Source: Armatimonadota bacterium (GTDB lineage Bacteria; Sysuimicrobiota; Sysuimicrobiia; Sysuimicrobiales; Kaftiobacteriaceae). Taken from it: a stretch of DNA of 32,761 bases. The notes beneath the pieces are model-generated. The model did not search any database. It was given only the letters and a program-made list of their open reading frames with translations, and had not been told where the DNA came from. The DNA lies in NCBI GenBank assembly GCA_020028535.1, contig JAIBHM010000002.1:1-32761 (forward strand), in the 5' to 3' direction. A program made the translations under genes and the position numbers. This document shows positions 26,174 through 32,761 of this stretch, piece after piece. Position 1 is the stretch's first letter; each line of letters opens with the position of its first letter.

Positions 26174-26434
26174 ATGCCAGACACGAGAGACCGCAGGCAG
26201 GGCAAGAAAGAGTGGCGCGGCCGGCGGCCCAAGCGCCGAAATTGCCAGTTTTGCAGTGAGAAGGCAACCTTCGTCGACTACAAGGACATCAACCGGCTGC
26301 GCCGGTTTGTGACAGAGCGCGGCAAGATTCTGCCGCGCCGCGTCTCGGGCAACTGCGCGCGCCATCAACGCGTGCTGGCCGTCGCGGTCAAACGCGCCCG
26401 CGAACTCGCGCTGCTGCCATACACCGCCGAATAA
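26174..26434 (+). CDS. rpsR: 30S ribosomal protein S18
   Basis: An 86-residue S18 with a basic N-terminal extension. The core contains CQFCSEKATFVDYKDINRLRRFVTERGKILPRR and then GNCARHQRVLAVAVKRARELALLPY. The cysteines C-x-x-C and C-x-x-H suggest a zinc-binding (C+) form. It pairs with S6 on the 30S platform. AGAGAGG upstream of the ATG at 26174 serves as ribosome binding site. Confidence 0.97.
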   Translation: MPDTRDRRQGKKEWRGRRPKRRNCQFCSEKATFVDYKDINRLRRFVTERGKILPRRVSGNCARHQRVLAVAVKRARELALLPYTAE

Positions 26435-26455
26435 CCCGCGCGCGGAGGCGCGTCT

Positions 26456-27520
26456 ATGTCCACTCGCTCCCTCTCGGTGCGCGGCCTGACTGAAGGCGCC
26501 ATCCTCGCCGCCCTGGTTGCCTTGTTCGCCCTCGCCGCGCGCTATTTTCCGCTCATCGGCATTGTCTCGACGTTCGTCACACCGCTGCCCCTGACCATCC
26601 TCGTTGTGCGGCAGGGCATGCGGGCGGGCGTGCTGGCCGCGCTCGTGGCGTCGGTGATCGCGGGCATGATCGGAGGTCCGCTGACCGGTCTCGCCATTGC
26701 CCTGACCTTCGCGCCTCTCGGGATCGCGTTCGGCGGCGTGCTCCGGCAGCAGCGGCCCGCCTCCACCGTGTTGCTGGTCGGATCCGTAGTGTCCACTGTT
26801 TCGATCCTTGTCAACGTTGCCATCACCCTGACCATCTCCGGCATCAATCCGTACGCGATGCTGATCCAGGGAATGGTCCAGAGCCAGGAAGAAGCGCTGC
26901 GCTTTTATGCACGCTTGGGTCTCGACGAAGCCCGGATGGAGCAAGTCGCCGGTCCGATGCGTCAGATCTTTCAGATCATGCCGCGACTCATCCCGTTGCT
27001 GGTCGTCGTTGGCGGGATCACCACCGCCTATGTGAACTTTGAGGTCACGCGTTTCGTGCTGCGTCGATTCCGTCATCCCGTTCCGGCGCTGCCGCCGCTG
27101 TCATCGTGGCGGATTCCGGGGCTGGTGATGTGGGCACTCCCGCTGGGGATTGGGCTGATCTGGCTGGCGCATGCGGCTCCCGTTCCGTTCGTTCTGCCCG
27201 GAGCGACGATGCGCATGCTCCCGCCGGATGACGTGAGCGCAGCCTTCTACGCGGCCTCAAGTCGCTATCCCGCGATGGAGACGGCAGGACTCAACCTCTC
27301 CATCTTCACGCAGATCATTTTCTCAATGATGGGACTGGTGGCGGCCTGGGTCCTGCTGGAACGCTACGGGGCGCCGCGCTGGCTGCGTTGGCTGGCGGTC
27401 ACGTTTGCCTTCACCTCCCCTCCGCTCAGTATCGCCGTCTTCCTCCTGGGTTTGGCCGACGCGGCCTTTGACCTGAGGACCCGATGGCGGGCGGCCAAGA
27501 CCGCGGAGGTGTCCGCATGA
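26456..27520 (+). CDS. YybS-like DUF2232 membrane protein
   Basis: A 354-residue protein with about eight membrane spans, starting RGLTEGAILAALVALFALAARYFPLIG. Its place between rpsR and rplI matches yybS of Bacillus and other Firmicutes, and the N-terminal sequence fits DUF2232. The function of the family is not established; a substrate-binding (S) component-like transporter role has been suggested for look-alikes. The stop overlaps the rplI start by ATGA. The usual next gene gdpP (cyclic-di-AMP phosphodiesterase) is absent here. GGAGG lies upstream of the ATG. Confidence 0.85.
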   Translation: MSTRSLSVRGLTEGAILAALVALFALAARYFPLIGIVSTFVTPLPLTILVVRQGMRAGVLAALVASVIAGMIGGPLTGLAIALTFAPLGIAFGGVLRQQRPASTVLLVGSVVSTVSILVNVAITLTISGINPYAMLIQGMVQSQEEALRFYARLGLDEARMEQVAGPMRQIFQIMPRLIPLLVVVGGITTAYVNFEVTRFVLRRFRHPVPALPPLSSWRIPGLVMWALPLGIGLIWLAHAAPVPFVLPGATMRMLPPDDVSAAFYAASSRYPAMETAGLNLSIFTQIIFSMMGLVAAWVLLERYGAPRWLRWLAVTFAFTSPPLSIAVFLLGLADAAFDLRTRWRAAKTAEVSA

Positions 27521-27963
27521 AAGTCATCCTGCTGAAGGACGTACCGGCGCTTGGGCAGGCGGGTATGGTAAAGGAAGTAAAGGACGGGTACGCCCGCAAC
27601 TACCTGCTTCCACGGGGCTTGGCGGCGGAGGCGACCGAAAGTGGCTTGCGGTTGCTTGCGGGGCAGCAGCGGGCGCAGGCGGAGCGCACGCAGCGCGATC
27701 GGACTGAAGCGGAGAAGGTTGCCGCAGCGCTCGAGACCGCGGTCATCGAGATTCCAGGGCGGGGCGGCGAGGGCGGGCGGCTGTTTGGATCCATCACCGC
27801 GCAGGACGTCGCGGAAGCGCTGACGCGGGCCGGCTTCAGCGTCACAAAGAAACAGGTGGAGCTGAACGAACCGATCAAGACGGCAGGATTCTATAAAGTG
27901 CCGGTGCGCATCGGATCCGGCATCATCGCCCAGGTAGATGTGAACGTGGTGGCCGCCAAATAG
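27517..27963 (+). CDS. rplI: 50S ribosomal protein L9
   Basis: A 148-residue L9 of normal length. The N-terminal domain starts MKVILLKDVPALGQAGMVKEVKDGYARNYLLPRGLA, followed by the long connecting helix rich in Ala, Gln, Glu and Arg, then the C-terminal domain with LFGSITAQDVAEALTRAGFSVTKKQVEL. The start is the ATG overlapping the preceding stop. An upstream in-frame start at 27484 would add residues without L9 similarity. Confidence 0.97.
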   Translation: MKVILLKDVPALGQAGMVKEVKDGYARNYLLPRGLAAEATESGLRLLAGQQRAQAERTQRDRTEAEKVAAALETAVIEIPGRGGEGGRLFGSITAQDVAEALTRAGFSVTKKQVELNEPIKTAGFYKVPVRIGSGIIAQVDVNVVAAK

Positions 27964-27964
27964 C

Positions 27965-29890
27965 ATGCGCCAGGTCAAAACGGTCAGACAGATCAACCCC
28001 ACCGGACGCCTCACCGAGCGCGAGACATTGCGGCGCAAGGCCGAGGCGCTCTTCGGCGTATTGACGAGCCTTTACGGGCAGGAGCGCCTGGGCAAGCGCG
28101 TGGAACGCGCCGGCGCGCGCGCGATGATGAGCAGCCCGCAACTGGGCCGCCGGGTCCTGGCGCTGCAGCGGCTGGTCTTCGATGACGCAAACATGAGCAC
28201 CGTCCCCCGCGAGGCGGAGATCCCCGCTGTGCTGGAGGACCTGCAGGAGCGCATCGCCGACCTCATGGCCCGCAAGTCCATCGAGGACGAGATCGAGCGC
28301 CGCGTGCAGGACCGCATGAAGGAGCGCCAGGACGAGTACCTGCGTGCTATCCGCATGCAGGTGATGCAGGATTCCCTCGGTCCGGAGACCGAGTCGACGC
28401 GGCGCAAGCTCGAGGAGCTGCACCAACTGGAACAGGTCCGTCTGGCGCGCACCGCGCTGGAAGCGCTGCGACCGCGCAAGCTCGCGCAGGTGGTGGGACA
28501 GACACGGGCCATCCGCTCGCTCCTGGCCAAGCTGGCTGTGCCCATCCCACAGCACGTGATCCTCTACGGCCCGCCGGGTGTCGGCAAGACCACAGTCGCA
28601 CGGCTGGCACTGGAAGAAGCCAAGCGACTGCGACAGAGCCCGTTCCGGCAAGAGGCGCCGTTCATCGAGGTGGACGCCTCGACTTTGCGCTGGGACTCTC
28701 GCGAGGCCACGAATCCGCTGCTGGGGTCCGTGCATGATCCCATTTACCAGGGATCGCGCCGCGAGTTCGCCGAGCAGGGAATCCCCGAGCCGAAGCTCGG
28801 GCTCGTCACCCGCGCGCACGGCGGCGTGCTGTTCATCGACGAGATCGGCGAGTTCGACGCGGTGCTGCAGTCGAAACTGCTGAAGGTCCTGGAAGACAAA
28901 CGGGTCCACTTCGAATCGAGCTATTACGACGCGGCCAACCCACAGGTGCCCGGTTACGTGAGGCGTCTCTTTGAACAGGGCGCGCCGGCAGACTTCATCC
29001 TCATCGGGGCGACGACCAAGGAGCCCGAGGAGATCAGCCCGACCCTGCGCTCGCGCTGCGCGGAGGTCTTCTTCGATCCACTCTCGCAGGAGGACGTCGA
29101 GAAGATCGTACGCCAGGCGGCCAAGCGGGTGGGCGTGGAGCTGGAAGGTGGGGTACCGCTGACGATCAGCGAGTACACGGTGGAGGGCCGCAAAGCCGTC
29201 AACCTGCTGGCCGACGCCTACGGCGTGGCGCTCTACCGCCGGCGCGGCCGCGGTCACCCACGCATCACCCGGCACGATCTGCTCGAGGTCATCCGGAGCG
29301 GCCGGCTCGCCTCGACGACGCCGACCAAGGCGTCGGACGTTCCCGAAATTGGGAAGGTGTTCGCGCTCGGCGTCACGCAATACGTCGGATCGCTGATCGA
29401 GATCGAAGCGACGGCATTTGCGGTGGGAAAGCGCCAGCGCGGCAACATCCGCTTCAACGAGACCGCCGGCACGATGGCCAAGGATTCAGTCTTCAACGCC
29501 GCCTCGGTGATCAGGAAGGTGGCCGGCATCGACGTCAGCAACTACGACGTTCACGTGAACGTGATCGGTGGCGGTCTGATTGATGGTCCCAGCGCCGGGC
29601 TCGCCGTCGTGCTGGCTATGCTGAGCGCGATTCAGAAAAAGCCCGTGCGCCAGGACGTCGCGGTGACGGGCGAGGTCTCCATCCAGGGGAAGGTCAAGCA
29701 GGTCGGCGGGATTCCCGAGAAGATCTACGGCGCGCGCCAGGCCGGGATGCGAAAGGTTGTCATCCCCGACGAGAACCGCAACGAGGTACCTTCTGACGTT
29801 CGAGGGATCGACGTGGTGACCGCGGGCAGCATCGAGGATGTGCTCTCCCACGTGTTCGCTTCGAAACGCGGCTCCAACGGGCGAAAATAG
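27965..29890 (+). CDS. Lon-family ATP-dependent protease (LonB/LonC-like)
   Basis: A 641-residue protein without the classical Lon N-terminal substrate domain. Residues 1-190 are largely helical and charged. The AAA+ module has Walker A GPPGVGKTT at 202-210 and Walker B VLFIDEIGE near 289. The Lon protease domain has catalytic S543 (DGPSAG) and K586 (GGIPEKI), spaced as in E. coli Lon (43 residues). Both ATPase and peptidase motifs are therefore intact, unlike the ATPase-deficient LonC described from Meiothermus. It lies 1 nt after the rplI stop and before dnaB. The substrate is unknown; soluble, because no membrane span is seen (archaeal LonB has two). Confidence 0.9.
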   Translation: MRQVKTVRQINPTGRLTERETLRRKAEALFGVLTSLYGQERLGKRVERAGARAMMSSPQLGRRVLALQRLVFDDANMSTVPREAEIPAVLEDLQERIADLMARKSIEDEIERRVQDRMKERQDEYLRAIRMQVMQDSLGPETESTRRKLEELHQLEQVRLARTALEALRPRKLAQVVGQTRAIRSLLAKLAVPIPQHVILYGPPGVGKTTVARLALEEAKRLRQSPFRQEAPFIEVDASTLRWDSREATNPLLGSVHDPIYQGSRREFAEQGIPEPKLGLVTRAHGGVLFIDEIGEFDAVLQSKLLKVLEDKRVHFESSYYDAANPQVPGYVRRLFEQGAPADFILIGATTKEPEEISPTLRSRCAEVFFDPLSQEDVEKIVRQAAKRVGVELEGGVPLTISEYTVEGRKAVNLLADAYGVALYRRRGRGHPRITRHDLLEVIRSGRLASTTPTKASDVPEIGKVFALGVTQYVGSLIEIEATAFAVGKRQRGNIRFNETAGTMAKDSVFNAASVIRKVAGIDVSNYDVHVNVIGGGLIDGPSAGLAVVLAMLSAIQKKPVRQDVAVTGEVSIQGKVKQVGGIPEKIYGARQAGMRKVVIPDENRNEVPSDVRGIDVVTAGSIEDVLSHVFASKRGSNGRK

Positions 29891-29928
29891 CCCACACACC
29901 CCCGTTCGAAGGCAGTTTCCTCCCCAGG

Positions 29929-30022
29929 TTATCCACAGTAAATCTCCTGTGAATCCACGAAAAGCCCCCGTCTGTCCACAGAAAATCTGTGCGTTGTCCC
30001 CACTAAGAACATGATGTGCACA
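29929..30022. other. Cluster of DnaA-box-like sequences upstream of dnaB
   Basis: A perfect DnaA box TTATCCACA lies at 29929-29937. Weaker matches in the same orientation follow: CTGTCCACA (29972-29980, 7/9), TTGTCCCCA (29994-30002, 7/9) and ATGTGCACA (30014-30022, 7/9). The segment is non-coding and sits between lon and the dnaB promoter. It could be a DnaA-regulated control region or part of an origin. I saw no dnaA or dnaN gene in the window. Confidence 0.45.
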
Positions 30023-30111
30023 CGTGCCCCACAAGGTGACTCACAGGAGGCCCTATAACCTCATCACGTACGACGTTCCTGCCGCTCACCTACCTGGGCT
30101 ATGGCGCGAAC

Positions 30112-30140
30112 TTGACAATGCGAACGTACGTTCGTATAAT
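30112..30140 (+). promoter_or_regulatory. dnaB promoter with embedded perfect LexA box
   Basis: TTGACA (30112-30117), a 17-bp spacer and TATAAT (30135-30140) form a full-consensus promoter. The palindrome CGAACGTACGTTCG (30121-30134) occupies the spacer and matches CGAAC-N4-GTTCG at every fixed position. LexA bound there would block RNA polymerase, so dnaB is predicted to be SOS-induced. The site is better than either box at lexA itself. Confidence 0.88.
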
Positions 30141-30170
30141 CACTTCCACCTCGGAGTGGAGGCATTCGGC

Positions 30171-32513
30171 GTGTCCCTGAGCACTTCGATCGACCGCGTT
30201 CCGCCGCAGAATCTCGACGCCGAGCAGGGAGTCCTAGGGTCGATGCTGCTTGACCGCGACGCGATTGCGCGCGTGGTCGAGCTGATCCGCGCCGAGGATT
30301 TCTACCGGGACGCCCACCGGCGGATCTACGAGTCGGTGACCGACCTCTTTGAGCGCGGAGAGCCGGTCGACCTTATCACCGTGACTGACCGGCTGCGCGA
30401 CAAGGGGCAACTGGACGACGTCGGCGGCGCCTCCTACGTCACGTCGCTGCTGAACTCCGTGCCGACCGCAGCCAACGTCGAGTACTACTCTCGCATCGTC
30501 TTGCAGAAGTCGATGCTGCGGCAACTGATCAGCGCCGGCACCCAGATCGCGCAGATGGGTTTCGAGGCTGCGCAAGACGTCGAGCTGCTCGTGGACCAGG
30601 CCGAGAAGCTGGTCTTCAGCATCGCCAGCCGGCGCATGCTTCAGGAGTTCCTGCCCATCCGCGAGATCCTGAAGGAAAGCTTCGAGCGGATCGATCGCCG
30701 GTATCAGGACAAGGGCACGGTGACCGGGGTGCCGATGGGCTTCAGCGACCTCGACCAGATGACGAGCGGACTGCAGCCGGCGGATCTCGTCATCGTGGCC
30801 GCGCGCCCCGCGATGGGCAAGTGCTTGAAATACGACGCCGAGATTGTGGACGCCCGGACCGGCGAAGTCTGCACGATCCAGGAGATCGTCAGCCGTACTC
30901 ACACCACACTGTGGACGTTAGACGGGCAGGCGCACCTGCGCACGGCCGAGCCCACGCGGTTCGTTGACGACGGCATCAAAGCCGTCTACCGCGTTCGCAC
31001 CGCTTCAGGCCGCGAAGTCGAAACCACGCTGGCGCATCCCTTCTGCACACCGCGGGGGTGGCAGCGTCTTGCCGACATCCGGGTCGGCGAGATGATTGCC
31101 GTGCCGGCGCGCCTGCCCGTGTTCGGAATCCTTGATCTGCCGTTGTACGAGGTCAAGCTGCTGGCGTACCTCTGTGCCAAGACGATGCCGACATCGCCGG
31201 TGCTGGCCACCGATTATGCGGACGCGGTGGCAGTCGGCGAGGCGATCCGGGCAGCCACCCGCCCCGGGGCCCCGGAGACCCGGACCGGGGCGCCGGAAGT
31301 ACCGGCGATGGCTCCGATCCAGGGCGCATCGGTCCCCGAAACAGTGAGCACGCTCCTGGCACGCCATTCGGATCTCGGACGGGAGGGCGAATCGCGACCA
31401 ATTCCGGCGCTCATCTACACTCTCACTCGAGATAAGCTCGCCCTGTTTCTCTCCCGGCTGCTCGCCTGCACGGGCTCGGTCGCCTCCGAGCCGGAAGTGG
31501 GCGTGCGCTGCGTCCTCCCGTCCACCCGGATGGCCAAGCAGGTACGTCACCTGCTGCTGCGCTTCGGCGTGGCGGCAACGGTCGATGGGACGTCACTCTC
31601 CATCTCCGGGGAACAGGCCCGGACTTTGTTCCGCGAGGTCGGCATTCTCGGATGGGAACGGCTGCGCACCTGGGCCCGCTACAATCAGGGCCGCTTGCTA
31701 CCTGAGACGGACATCTTGTGGGACGCGATCACCTCGATGGGATATACGGGCGACTTTCAAGTGTACGACCTGACCGTGCCCGATACGCACAACTTCATCG
31801 CCGACGACGTCTGCGTCCACAACACGACGCTCGCGCTGAACATCGCCGCACACGCCGCCATCCACCACCAGGTGCCGATCGCGATCTTCAGTCTGGAGAC
31901 GTCCAAGGAACAGTTGGTGCAGAGATTCTTATGCGCTGAGGCCGAGGTGGATGGGTCGAAGCTGCGCACCGGATTTCTGGCGGACTCCGACTGGCCGAAA
32001 CTGGCACGGGCCATGGGCAAGCTGTCCGAGGCGCCGGTCTTTGTTGACGACTCGGCTACTATCTCGGTCATTGAGATGCGCGCGAAGGCGCGGAAGCTCA
32101 AGGCCGAGCACGGGTTGGGCCTGATCGTCGTGGACTACCTGCAGATGATCCAGTCCTACAAGCGCACGGAGAACCGCACGCAGGAGATCTCGGAGATCGC
32201 GCGCTCGCTGAAGTCGCTGGCGAAAGAGCTGGGGATTCCACTGATTGCGATCTCACAATTGAGTCGAGCGGTCGAAGTCACGGGCACGCGGCGGCCATTG
32301 TTGTCACATCTTCGAGAATCTGGAGAATTGGAGCAAGTAGCCGATCTCGTGATATTCATTTACCGAGAAGACTACTACAACCCCGACACTGACAAGAAAA
32401 ATATCGCTGAGATTATCATCGCCAAGCACCGCAACGGACCGATCGGCCTTGTGGAATTGTTCTTCCACAAAGAGCATAGCCGCTTCAGGAATCTCGAGAA
32501 GCGGCGGCCGTAA
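30171..32513 (+). CDS. dnaB: Replicative DNA helicase DnaB, interrupted by an in-frame intein
   Basis: A 780-codon gene that should give a helicase of about 446 residues after splicing. The start is GTG 30171, 8 nt after GGAGG (30158-30162) and downstream of the promoter; the frame remains open to 30024 but that part contains the promoter. The N-terminal domain begins RVPPQNLDAEQGVLGSMLLD. The Walker A motif ARPAMGK|TTLALN is split by the intein between Lys and Thr. After it come FSLETSKEQLVQR, IVVDYLQMI (Walker B region), ISQLSRAVE and KHRNGPIGLVELFF, all normal DnaB motifs. DnaB unwinds DNA at the replication fork as a hexamer. Without splicing the ATP site cannot form. Confidence 0.96.
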   Translation: MSLSTSIDRVPPQNLDAEQGVLGSMLLDRDAIARVVELIRAEDFYRDAHRRIYESVTDLFERGEPVDLITVTDRLRDKGQLDDVGGASYVTSLLNSVPTAANVEYYSRIVLQKSMLRQLISAGTQIAQMGFEAAQDVELLVDQAEKLVFSIASRRMLQEFLPIREILKESFERIDRRYQDKGTVTGVPMGFSDLDQMTSGLQPADLVIVAARPAMGKCLKYDAEIVDARTGEVCTIQEIVSRTHTTLWTLDGQAHLRTAEPTRFVDDGIKAVYRVRTASGREVETTLAHPFCTPRGWQRLADIRVGEMIAVPARLPVFGILDLPLYEVKLLAYLCAKTMPTSPVLATDYADAVAVGEAIRAATRPGAPETRTGAPEVPAMAPIQGASVPETVSTLLARHSDLGREGESRPIPALIYTLTRDKLALFLSRLLACTGSVASEPEVGVRCVLPSTRMAKQVRHLLLRFGVAATVDGTSLSISGEQARTLFREVGILGWERLRTWARYNQGRLLPETDILWDAITSMGYTGDFQVYDLTVPDTHNFIADDVCVHNTTLALNIAAHAAIHHQVPIAIFSLETSKEQLVQRFLCAEAEVDGSKLRTGFLADSDWPKLARAMGKLSEAPVFVDDSATISVIEMRAKARKLKAEHGLGLIVVDYLQMIQSYKRTENRTQEISEIARSLKSLAKELGIPLIAISQLSRAVEVTGTRRPLLSHLRESGELEQVADLVIFIYREDYYNPDTDKKNIAEIIIAKHRNGPIGLVELFFHKEHSRFRNLEKRRP
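30822..31823 (+). mobile_element. DnaB intein with degenerate LAGLIDADG endonuclease
   Basis: A 334-residue intein from Cys1 (CLKYDAEIVDARTGEV) to His333-Asn334 (DVCVHN), followed by Thr as the +1 nucleophile. Splicing block B shows T69-L-A-H72, and the C-terminal block reads VYDLTVPDTHNFIADDV. These catalytic residues are all present, so splicing should work. The insert between the splicing blocks is long enough for a homing endonuclease, but its two helices read LLAYLCAKT (113-121) and LFLSRLLACTGSV (208-220), where active enzymes carry an acidic D/E-G. Homing is thus probably dead. The insertion is at the P-loop, a well-known conserved site for inteins. Confidence 0.93.
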
Positions 32514-32552
32514 TCTCGCGGAAGTTTCATCCTGCGCGTCGAACCCCATCCG

Positions 32553-32761
32553 GTGATGGGCAGCGTCCTGGCCCTCCTCTCCGCCATCGGCCACCACCGC
32601 CACCCTCATTTCCATCTCCACGAATCTCGTCGCGACATGGCTGCTCTCTATCCTGTTGGGCTCTCTGGGCCGGATCACGCTGCCTGCGGCGGCCACGCTG
32701 CTCCTCGCGGGAGTCTTCGCTCCGGCGCTTGCGCGCTTTACCTATTACGAATCCATGACGC
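32553..32761 (+). pseudogene. Possible frameshifted EamA/DMT-type transporter fragment (runs off window)
   Basis: From ATG 32556 (GTG at 32553) one frame reads MGSVLALLSAIG, like the first span of EamA transporters. After base 32588 the similarity continues in the next frame as ATTATLISISTNLVATW and, near the edge, LLLAGVFAPALARFTYYESM, which resembles the AG-APxLxRxxYYxAL region of EamA proteins. The shift cannot be joined without adding or removing bases, and the stretch between the parts looks shorter than normal. A sequencing or assembly error is possible. The assignment rests on short motifs, and most of the gene is outside the window. Confidence 0.4.

Noticed and set aside
30024..30170. 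Upstream extension of dnaB to the in-frame GTG at 30024
   Set aside because: The segment contains the promoter and LexA box and shows no DnaB similarity; GTG 30171 has a well-placed GGAGG.
32480..32506. Hairpin GCCGCTTC / GAAGCGGC at the end of dnaB as terminator
   Set aside because: It lies within the coding sequence and has no T-run after it.

Overview
The window is 32.8 kb of dense, high-GC bacterial chromosome. Nearly every gene is on the + strand (trxB is the exception), and many neighbours overlap by ATGA or GTGA. Several traits suggest a Gram-positive-like or other Terrabacteria lineage: a split glycine decarboxylase (GcvPA plus GcvPB), an HspR-type heat-shock repressor, LexA boxes of the CGAAC-N4-GTTCG type, a DUF951 gene, and the order ychF-rpsF-ssb-rpsR-yybS-like-rplI-(lon)-dnaB. 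A deep-branching group near Chloroflexota or Armatimonadota would fit, but the sequence alone does not fix the phylum. I saw no rRNA, tRNA, CRISPR array or insertion sequence. No gene-free stretch exceeds 300 bases; the longest is about 280 bases upstream of dnaB.

Layout. (1) 1-6754: the 3' part of a group II PLP decarboxylase, then a phosphoribosyltransferase running into gcvT-gcvH-gcvPA-gcvPB, followed by a serine/threonine dehydratase-like gene. The set suggests glycine/serine catabolism to one-carbon units and pyruvate or 2-oxobutyrate. (2) 6755-8244: a lexA operon with two LexA boxes upstream. lexA is coupled to an 80-residue single-span membrane protein and then to an RNase H-fold protein that has lost most of its catalytic acids. 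(3) 8288-10894: YibE/F-like membrane protein, membrane-anchored cytochrome c, tail-anchored TPR protein, thioredoxin. (4) 11003-19008: trxB on the - strand, divergent from a heat-shock operon hspR-hsp20-dnaK-grpE-dnaJ-clpB. Two tandem HAIR-like operators lie in the divergent promoter region. (5) 19040-24069: a membrane spermidine-synthase-like protein that appears to start at ATT, a DUF951 protein and a large 4xGAF-GGDEF diguanylate cyclase. (6) 24103-32513: ychF, rpsF, ssb, rpsR, a YybS/DUF2232 protein, rplI, a Lon-like protease and dnaB. dnaB is interrupted inside its Walker A motif by an intein. (7) 32514-32761: remains of an apparently frameshifted EamA-type transporter running off the edge.

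The most notable theme is SOS control. A perfect LexA box fills the 17-bp spacer of a near-consensus promoter in front of dnaB, and the same box type lies twice in front of lexA. The replicative helicase therefore appears to be damage-regulated at transcription and also dependent on protein splicing. The two uncharacterised genes coupled to lexA are candidates for a new SOS effector pair. A small cluster of DnaA-box-like sequences sits between lon and the dnaB promoter.
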